A stretch of DNA of 64,000 nucleotides. It comes from Scylla paramamosain (Eukaryota > Arthropoda > Malacostraca > Decapoda > Portunidae). The notes beneath the pieces are model-generated. The model was not told where the DNA came from, ran no database searches, and saw nothing but the letters and a program-made list of their open reading frames with translations. The stretch covers positions 26,672,932-26,736,931 of the forward strand of contig NC_087160.1 of the NCBI RefSeq assembly GCF_035594125.1, written 5' to 3'. Numbering within the stretch: the first letter of the stretch is position 1; every line of letters begins with the position of its first letter. The translations under genes were made by a program, and so were the position numbers. Below, piece by piece: positions 54,118 to 64,000 of this stretch.

Positions 54118-55220
54118 CCTGAATTTTTCTATAAGTGTAACAACAGTAATGTGCCCAGAGTTAATGATGAAAGAAGAGAGGGGAAAGGCAGGACAGCAAA
54201 TGAAGGGATAAGGGAGAAGGAAAGATGATCCACGAGGGAAAATAGAAAAGGAAACGGAGGGAATGAGAAAAGAAGGGAGAAGTGGAAAGGCTGAAGACAG
54301 GGAACAGCATTTACAGGATGAAGAAGGAATGGCAGGAAAGTAAAGAACAGGAAAATGAAACAAGAAAAAAAGATGAGACAGAAAAGAAAGGTGAGGAAAA
54401 CGACGAAAAATACGGAGGAAAGGAAGAGATTGAGATGTGATGAAGAAAAAGGAATATAAAGACAGAAAAAAGAAATAATGATGATAGCCCAAGATGGAAA
54501 AATTGAGTAATGCAAGTTGATGAGGAAATTGGTGCAATAGACGCATCCTCATCATTATCATCATCATCATCATCCCTGGTAGCAGTACGAGCAGCAGCAA
54601 CAACAGTAATAACAGCAACAACAAAAACAACAACATCAGCAATAATTTCTCCTCGTCCTCCTCTTTCATTTTCCCTAATACTATTTCTCCTCCTCCTCCT
54701 CCTCTACCGCCTCCACTCCTAATACTGTTCCTCGTACGTCTACTAATATTAAGACCGTCTCCTCTGCCGCAGTTTATACCCCCTGTCTCCTATGTAGTCA
54801 TGCAGAACGTTAAGTAAAAACAGTCTTAAGCAGCTTACACTTGTTTTGCTAATACGCCGTTGTGTTCGCCTTGATATCTTTACATCTAAACAGAAAAAAA
54901 GCAGTAATATATTCTTATACTTTGGAAAATTAACGTCTGAAATGAGAAGAAATGAAGGGAAATATGTATAAAGATGAAACTGAAAGAAATGAGAAAAAAG
55001 TACTTAAAAAAAAAGGAATGGAAGAGATACACGGTAACAAAAGTAAAAGATAAATAGTAAAAAAAAGAATAAATAAATAAAATAAAAAAATATAATCATC
55101 ATCGTTACCACCAGCAGGATCATAATTTTTTTTTCTACATTTCTTCATCTTTATTATTTTCATCATTCCCACTCACCACACACATCACCACCACCATCAA
55201 CAACAACATCGCAATCATCA

Positions 55221-55320
<100 letters not shown>

Positions 55321-55783
55321 TTTTTCTTTTTTATCCTCTTTTTCTTGTTTTTATCATCACTTCCCTCACCATCACTACCATACGAAAGAAGACAGAGGGA
55401 AGAAAACAAAACTATCCTTCTCTTATATTTAACGTCTTCTTTATCATCACTCACGTATGATGATGGAGGGGAAAATATAAAACTACCCTTTCTCATCCTA
55501 ATAACATTCCCCAAAAATAGAAAAAAAAACAAGAGAGAAGAGAAAAAAAAGAGGAATTACAAAGGACATTATTCGGGTGAGTAGCTTCAGATTACCTCGT
55601 CCATTCCTTTCACTTCCCTCACCGCGCTAATCATTCCCCTTACGCAAGTAACAGGAGAGGAAAAAACAAACCAAAAATCCTCTGCTTAATTGTTACCATC
55701 CGTCAGAGAAACAAGTGGAAATGGGATGTGAAATTTCTAGTGAAAATCTTTACTGATGGGAAGCTCAGGAATGGTCAACGTGG

Positions 55784-55819
55784 AGGAGGAGGAGGAGGAG
55801 GAGGAGGAGGAGGAGGAGG
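55784..55819 (+). repeat. (GGA)n array
   Basis: About twelve GGA units. Confidence 0.95.
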
Positions 55820-55859
55820 AAGGTGTAAGATGAGTGACATTAAAGAAGAGAGGATGGAA

Positions 55860-56110
55860 GTCCGGGGCGCCTGTGTCTGGTTTATAGATAGTGTGGGGAT
55901 AATAATGAGCGTAGCGGAAGGTAGGGTAGATAGAGACCTAGATTTACCTTTATGTAAGAAGGGCTCCGGACTAAGAAAAAAAAAAATAAATAAAAAAGAA
56001 AAGAAAAGAAAAGAAAAGAAAAGAAAACACCTGTGTCTGATTTATATATAGGATGGGGGCAGTGGTGAGCGTGGGGAAAGGCAGGGTAGATAGAGGCCTA
56101 GATTTCTATT
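55860..56110 (+). repeat. Degenerate duplication around GCCTGTGTCTGGTTTATAGA
   Basis: CACCTGTGTCTGATTTATAT, GATAGAGGCCTAGATTTCTA and TATGTAAGA blocks occur twice, about 170 bases apart. The (AAAAG)n run 55998-56027 lies in the gap. Confidence 0.75.
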
Positions 56111-56116
56111 TTTTTT

Positions 56117-56290
56117 TCTTTTTATATGTAAGAGAGCTCTGGGCAAAAAAAAAAAAAAAAGTAATTACAAAAACCACAATGATGATGCCTGTCCCAAAAA
56201 GAGTATAATATGTAGTTCGAAAGGGATTATCCAAAACTTGAGAAGTGTCTTGACGCCTCCACCTTGAAACAGCTCAAGCTAAATGAAGGA
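56117..56290 (-). mobile_element. LINE family B 3' terminal fragment, copy 3
   Basis: GATGCCTGTCCCAAAAAGAG, AGAAGTGTCTTGACGCCTCC and ACCTTGAAACAGCTCAAG align with 40850-40955. Confidence 0.7.
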
Positions 56291-56417
56291 ATGAGATCAG
56301 AAAATGAAGAATAATATAGAGCTTAAAGTGGGATAGGCATTTAGTGTCAAATTAATGTTAGAGTTCAAATATGAGGAAGTATCATTACTATACAATAAAA
56401 ATTATACTAAGAAAGGG

Positions 56418-56419
<2 letters not shown>

Positions 56420-56501
<82 letters not shown>

Positions 56502-56570
56502 GCTGCAAATGTAATAGAAACAAACACATTATTCTTAATCATGAGTTTTCGACGATTTTCTCTTCTGCTG

Positions 56571-56637
<67 letters not shown>

Positions 56638-56659
56638 AACACACTCACACACAAACACA

Positions 56660-56728
<69 letters not shown>
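56420..56728 (+). repeat. (GA)n, (CT)n and (AC)n cluster
   Basis: GA 56420-56499, CT 56574-56636 and AC 56641-56728. The GA and CT tracts are inverted relative to each other. Confidence 0.97.
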
Positions 56729-56730
<2 letters not shown>

Positions 56731-57113
56731 GTAATTGACTTTAATGAGAGTAAATTAGCGTGTGAGTAACTGAGGCTTCTGTTAATTAGTTGTTGGGAGA
56801 GAGGCGAGGGATAATGGTGAGCAAGACTGAGTGAGTGACGGGTGAACATGCAGACCGAGGTGCAGACATAACACTTTAGAAAATAAATACCAGTGGAGAT
56901 ACACCTGTTCTAAAGTAATATCGCGTTATGGTGTCTTCATGCAAAACCTTTCGCGTCAACCTCCCCTACGCTTGTCACCGCTTTATTGTTTTCATCAGCA
57001 CTCCACTCTATACCAAAGTAAGCTGACGATCTGGCTGCTTACAGGTTAAGCATCCTCTATGAGTGGTATTCTCCATGCTTTATTTTAAACACCAGTAAAC
57101 ATTCATTGCTATG

Positions 57114-57261
<148 letters not shown>

Positions 57262-57524
57262 CTTACACGATTTTTATCAACCTCATAAAAAAAAAAACGA
57301 TGTATTACCGTGAAAGCATATCGAACAATATATTATTAGTTTGTAAAGGCAGTTCAGAACCAGAGGGATGAGTCTCTGACGCGAGAAGGACGAGACACGA
57401 AGACCAAAACAAAACAAAACATATGCACGTAATCACAAATGAATTTTAAAGAACATTTCATAAGATACAGTAAAACCATAAGACATATAACAAAGGCACA
57501 ACACATGTACGTCAATTTGGGTGT

Positions 57525-57750
57525 AAAGCAAGAGAGACGAGAATTACCTAAGTGGTTTCGACACGTCAAGAGGAAAGACGAGAGGCTTATAGGGAGGAGG
57601 ATGCTGGAGATGGATCTACCCAGCAAGGGAACGAAAGAAAGACATAAGAGATGGTAAATGGTTGAGTGAAAGAACACATGCTTGTAAAGGGTGCAACTGA
57701 GGAAGGCACAAAAGACCAAGCGCGTTGGAGAAAGTTGATCCAGGAGCAAC
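57525..57750 (+). mobile_element. LINE C-terminal fragment (RTE-like), plus strand
   Basis: RRELPKWFRHVKRKDERLIG, RRMLEMDLPSKGTKERHKRW, then frame-broken sequence ending near VGESxSRSN. It shows the same RHVxRK...GRRxLEM pattern as 49640 but in the opposite orientation and more diverged. Confidence 0.68.
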
Positions 57751-58378
57751 AGAAAGAAGTAAAATTATAAAGCACATTATCATAAAGTATCATATTATCT
57801 ACGTCCTTAATCTGATAGCCTTCAGTGAGAACAGTTAAAAAAATCATACGAATATTTTATAGAGCAAATCCATAAGGTAATATAAGATACAGTGTAATAA
57901 AGTATGTATATAAATCATCCACATATTTTAAATCTGATCGACCTGAGTGGAATTGATAAGCTGAGTCCCTTCCCTGACGAGTGAATTGAATTATATCTGA
58001 CACAAGGTCTTGTTCCCTGAGATTATTGAACTTTTCCTTAACGAATTAAACTCGAACTCACAACACAGACTGATTGATTCATATAACTCTTTTTCCTTCT
58101 CCTCAGTTAGTGTCCCGCTTCAATATGAGGTCGCTGTTTGGGATGAGCCTTCTCCATGTGGCACTATTGTATGCTTCTGCTTCGTCTACCCCCTTCTGTC
58201 TTACATTCTCCTTCACGCAGTTGATCCACTTCTTTTTTGGTCTTCCTCTCTTTCTCGTCCCATGTACTATTGCAAAAATTCTAATCTGGTATAAGAAATG
58301 CAGGAAAACTGGAAACTCGTGAACTATTTTTACAGCATAGAAAAGTGTTAGTCTTTAGGTAAAAAAGAAAAATTAATA

Positions 58379-58396
58379 TACACACACACACATACA

Positions 58397-58430
<34 letters not shown>
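58379..58430 (+). repeat. (AC)n microsatellite
   Basis: AC with ATAC and AAAC interruptions. Confidence 0.95.
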
Positions 58431-58431
<1 letters not shown>

Positions 58432-58594
58432 ATACACACGTTTTCATTACTCAGGCTTTTCATTATTATCAGGTTTTCTCAATAGTACATCATCCCAACG
58501 TAGCCGCACCATCTCAATCTTCCTTTTCGCTACCACACAAATTTTCCCTTCAATACTTATCACATTTTAGGCACTATTTTTGTTTTAAACTTTC

Positions 58595-58738
58595 AAAAAT
58601 ATTTCTATAGCATAAAAAAAGATAAAAATTTTCTTCAGCTTTCTTTCTGACCTCTCTCGTGTCTTCAAGCAAACCATTTTTACGGTGCTAGAGAGGTTAA
58701 GGAAGGACGACCGAAGCAGAAAGACAGTTAAACATCAC
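58595..58738 (+). repeat. Dispersed repeat Y, fourth copy
   Basis: TTTCTATAGCATAAAAAAAG, CCATTTTTACGGTGCTAGAG and AGGTTAAGGAAGGACGACCG. Confidence 0.7.
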
Positions 58739-60341
<1,603 letters not shown>

Positions 60342-60474
60342 CAAATATTTATTCTATCTGTGGAATAATTTCATTCTCATTAGTTGACAAGTGGGGAAAA
60401 AACACAAAAATAAAAGTTAATCCACAAATATTAATCCTGAGTCTGATCTTGCAAGCCAGCGATTTATATTGATC

Positions 60475-60870
60475 TGTCTGTCTGGCTGTATGTCTATCTG
60501 CCTATCTATCTGTCTATCTCTGTCGCTGTCTATTTTCTTTGTCTTTGGTATCTATGTATGGCAATTTATTACTCCCTGTCTGCTTGTCTCTGTGTGTGTG
60601 TCTGTCTGTATGTCTACTTTGTCTCCGCCAATTTATCTTTGTCTTCTCTGTGGTATCTATCTCTGGTTACCTGTGTGTGTCTATGTCTGTGTTTCTGTCT
60701 GTCTGTCTGTCTGTCTATCTCTGTTTCTGTGTCTATTTATCTCTGTGTCAACGGTTTTTGTCTCCTGTTGCTGATCTACCCGTCCCTGTGTCTGTCTACG
60801 TGTCTCTCTGTGTGTCTGTCTGTCTATCTATATTTATGTTTGTCTGTTATTTTGTCTGTCTCTTTCTATA
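60475..60870 (+). repeat. Degenerate (TCTG/TCTA)n region
   Basis: Long stretch of diverged TCTGTCTATCTG units with Cys/Ser/Leu-rich spurious frames. Confidence 0.88.
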
Positions 60871-61085
60871 CCTGTCTACCATCCCACACTAGTACACCTA
60901 TCCAAGCAGTACCTGTCACCCACGCTTAGTTCCTATCCACCCTCCCACACTGTACCTGTCACCCCTAATATCTATTCACCCTGTTACACTCTACCTGTTC
61001 CTTCCAGTACCTACTCATCTACTCAGACAGTACCAGTCATATCCTCGTACCTGATCACGAACCTCATGCTGTACCTGCCACCCCC
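60870..61085 (+). repeat. GTACCTGTCACCC minisatellite, about 40-base unit, 5 copies
   Basis: GTACCTGTCACC and CTATCCACCCTCCCACACT blocks repeat near 60910, 60953, 60990, 61030 and 61072. Confidence 0.8.
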
Positions 61086-61392
61086 TGTTAAGCTTGCCAG
61101 TAACGATAAATGTGCGCTTAATCCCGTCCAATCAGCAGCCTCGATATACGCTTCCTCATCCAATAAGCACTTGACAGAAAGACAGTCCTCCTCGTCATCT
61201 ACCAATCACATTAATTTCGGATTTGCCTCCCTGCCACGTACGGTTACCTGACACTAATTTGACGGTGCAGCAGAAAGACAGCCAAGGGAAACGTAGTATT
61301 CTTTAGGTTTTCAAAGTATATCGTGGCATAAGTAACGTATCAAACATTAACCATTAAAAATCTGGGTCTTGTTTGTTGCTTGATACAATCGG

Positions 61393-61402
61393 TTGCGCGC
61401 GC

Positions 61403-61491
<89 letters not shown>

Positions 61492-61501
61492 TGTGTGTGT
61501 G
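61393..61501 (+). repeat. (CG)n then (TG)n, Z-DNA-prone
   Basis: About eleven GC units followed by about 42 GT units, with one GA near the end. Confidence 0.97.
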
Positions 61502-61958
61502 ACGGTTACCAGACAGGCAGCAGCAGACAAACAAGGGAAAGAATAATGTACCTCACCTTTTAAAAATATGAAGTGGCATTAGTGACGTGTTTGATGAGTA
61601 ACCTTTGAAAGCTGAAGAGTAATTTGGTGTTTAACACAATCTGAAAATGTTTTGTGTGTCTGAGCAAGGAAAAATAAATAAACTTCAGCTTTTCAAAGAA
61701 GAAAGCCGTATTAGTGACGTGTTTAAGTAAGAACTCCTGAAAACTAAAGTTTAATTCAGTGTTTAATACAATCTCAATATGTTTTGTGTGACTGGATGGT
61801 TATAGGGTACACCAAAACGAATTTTATGGTACATTAGGAGAGACAAGGAAAGAAATAATTCACCTCAAGTTTTTTGAAATTATAACGTGACATTAGTAAC
61901 ATATTAACGTAATAACTTTAAAAAAAATCGGGGTCTTCTTTGTTGTTTAATACTGTAT

Positions 61959-61960
<2 letters not shown>

Positions 61961-62039
<79 letters not shown>
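61961..62039 (+). repeat. (GT)n microsatellite
   Basis: Pure (GT)n at the end of the fourth tandem unit. Confidence 0.97.
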
Positions 62040-62040
<1 letters not shown>

Positions 62041-62139
62041 GTAATGGTCACAGGGAACGAGCTGCTATACATAAGAGGCGGTAATGAAAACAAGAGAGAA
62101 ATGCATGGGTAAGTAACACGAATCGGTGAAAATGCTCAC

Positions 62140-62241
62140 TCTTGCGTTACTATTGGCGAGGAAAACATCGGGGTTGAGGTCTGATTTGCGGTACGTGTAG
62201 GGAGGTCGCGGGGAGAGCAAACCAAGCCAGGAATAAAGCCC
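62140..62241 (-). CDS. Exon-like segment of unknown gene
   Basis: The minus strand has CTACTGCAG, then 34 open codons (GLYSWLGLLSPRPPYTYRKS, then DLNPDVFLANSNAR), then GTGAGC. Codon use and composition look coding in an otherwise AT-rich region. I do not recognise the protein. Its phases (0 in, 0 out) do not join directly to the PDE9A-like exon at 42242, which needs one base from upstream, so it would belong to another gene or need another exon between. It could be chance. Confidence 0.25.
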
Positions 62242-62570
62242 CTGCAGTAGTAGAGATAATAAAGAACGCTTATCAAAGACTGCCTGTGAACTGCAGCGCC
62301 TCTTGGGTACGTTTACGCTCTTAACTAGATGGATTACGGGCTGACACTTGGGCTGCAGAAGCACTAGTGATATCAGAGTGCAGCGTTATACCCTTTCAAC
62401 AATAGTGGCCATGGATTAAAGGATAAAGAAAATTGTACGACGCTGTAGTACTTTATAGCGATAAGAAACAGAACTGCAGGCTTTTAACTAGAATAGCTGT
62501 GAATTAAATGATACCTCGGGATGCTGCGGTAGTGAACCAGGATGGGTGTTTTGAGCTGCTATAAGCTCTC

Positions 62571-62845
62571 GTAGTATCTAATTTCATATGACACAGTGAT
62601 GATCAGTCCGGGTTTCATGTGTGTTTTCTCATAGATAGTACAAGTCTCGTTAAGCTATCAATACATTTATGAAAACGCGTCCAAAACACTAGAATTGAGC
62701 ATTAAAGCGCTTTAAACATATGTAATATCTAATTTCAAATGCCAGAGTTGATCAGTTCAAGGTTCATGTGTGTTTTTCCTATTGGCGGTACAAGTCTCGT
62801 TAAATCTTCAATAAAATCAAGAAAAACCCTCGAAAACTAAAATAA
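62571..62845 (+). repeat. Dispersed repeat R2, two tandem copies, 151-base period
   Basis: GTAGTATCTAATTTCATATG (62571) recurs as GTAATATCTAATTTCAAATG (62722). Both continue with TTCATGTGTGTTTT, GTACAAGTCTCGTTAA and TCAATA blocks. Confidence 0.85.
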
Positions 62846-63294
62846 CATCAACTGGAGCCTGTTAAAAGTAATGGTGAGGAGACAACGAAACATTTGGACA
62901 AATTTTCATGGCCACGGTAAACGTCTGCTGTCATTGGTTATAAGACAAGACGTCTGAACGTTTTGAAAATAGTCGCTGAAAGAGAGAGGAGCAGCATGGG
63001 GCAGGTGGGAGGGTATTTTCGAGAGCAGCGTCGACCCGAGGCTGCTTGCACGGGTCAGAGGAGAGCAGTTGATGGCCATATTAGATCAGCGGGTCACTTC
63101 AGAGAGCAGCAAGTGATGGGCTGGCCATGTATCCTTGAACAGGCTATATTGGATCCCAGCCCATCACAACATTCTTCTCTGCCTGTCTGTACGTTTGTGT
63201 CTCGCTTTGTACTTACGTCTATCTCCATGTATTCGACGCCTTGTGACATTGATTTTTTATAGTGCTGTTCAATCAATCAATCAATTAATCTATA

Positions 63295-63297
<3 letters not shown>

Positions 63298-63364
<67 letters not shown>

Positions 63365-63370
63365 CAAACA

Positions 63371-63432
<62 letters not shown>
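63298..63432 (+). repeat. (AC)n then (CT)n
   Basis: AC 63298-63363 and CT 63372-63432. Confidence 0.97.
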
Positions 63433-63434
<2 letters not shown>

Positions 63435-63547
63435 CCTGATAAAGCGCTTAAAGGGACTTTTGTGTAGATTCACGGGGATTCTACCAATTAACATGCCTTT
63501 TTCAAACCTTTGTCCCCGCCTATTCCTGCTTGCGCGCGCACATATGG

Positions 63548-63653
<106 letters not shown>

Positions 63654-63769
63654 GGTGTCTGTTTTTATGTGTTACTTTGTTCATTACTTCCTTTTATCCA
63701 GCTGACAGTATAGTCTTCGGTATTGATTCTCCGTATACCTCTTTCATAGCGGTTACCTGCCTTTTATTT

Positions 63770-63908
<139 letters not shown>

Positions 63909-64000
63909 TGTGTGCGTGCGTAGGTGCGTGTGCACGCTTCTCGATACTTTATCCTTTCATGTGTATTACTGCTCTTCGTCAGTTCCTATGGTACTCTCTC

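Larger units (their letters stand above)
61258..62040 (+). repeat. Four diverged tandem units, two carrying expanded (GT)n
   Basis: Each unit has TTTTCAAAG-like, GGCATTAGTGACGTRTTT-like and TGTTTAATACAAT-like blocks, in order, near 61290, 61560, 61690 and 61870. The same site at the unit end is (CG)n(TG)n, GTGTGTCTG, GTGTGACTG and (GT)n respectively. Confidence 0.8.

Noticed and set aside
58074..58322. Hydrophobic plus-strand frame (LTFSFTQLIHFFFGLPLFLV), possibly membrane protein or antisense LINE
   Set aside because: No clear family match, surrounded by degenerate sequence. It looks like part of a dispersed repeat, but I could not find a second copy in the window.
62963..63262. Plus-strand frame with two REQ-containing segments (YFREQRRP, HFREQQVMG)
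   Set aside because: The internal similarity is short; I see no splice context or recognisable domain, so it is more likely a diverged local duplication.

Overview
This is nuclear DNA of an animal, most likely a decapod crustacean and probably a crab. Three things point there: a vertebrate-like, intron-split phosphodiesterase gene with GT-AG splice sites; degenerate non-LTR retrotransposons of a type I recognise from crab genomes; and an extreme load of dinucleotide and trinucleotide microsatellites. By a rough hand tally these fill about a tenth of the window. There is no prokaryotic gene organisation. Almost all long open frames are dipeptide or tripeptide translations of microsatellites and are not genes.

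One protein-coding gene can be supported: a PDE9A-like (cGMP-specific 3',5'-cyclic phosphodiesterase) gene on the minus strand. I assembled eleven exons by hand between 679 and 42242: 42093-42242, 17880-17928, 13497-13624, 13127-13259, 12207-12308, 7601-7736, 6980-7102, 6472-6584, 5934-6084, 5670-5759 and 679-840. Every junction has a GT donor and an AG acceptor, and all reading phases join. The product has the N-terminal PDE9 segment, a short coiled-coil segment and nearly the whole HD-type catalytic domain. The far N-terminus (upstream of 42242) and the C-terminal tail (probably before position 1) were not found.

Layout: 1-12.1 kb holds the catalytic-domain exons, with introns filled by five plus-strand (antisense) copies of one LINE family. 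At least four of these copies run into an (AC)n microsatellite at their 3' end. 12.2-18 kb holds the linker and coiled-coil exons. 18-42 kb is one very large intron made of microsatellites, minisatellites, a tRNA-derived SINE candidate, LINE 3' ends and several dispersed repeats. 42.1-42.24 kb holds the N-terminal exon. 42.3-64 kb is upstream or intergenic sequence with more microsatellites, fragments of three other LINE families, a possible YY1/FTZ-F1-like regulatory cluster near 46.5 kb and one isolated exon-like segment near 62.2 kb.

The strongest theme is how microsatellites arise here. (AC)n sits at the 3' tails of one LINE family and (TTA)n at the tail of another. (GT)n occupies the same position in repeated units that differ only in whether the tract has expanded. 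Several dispersed repeats that I cannot name occur two to five times each and are listed separately.
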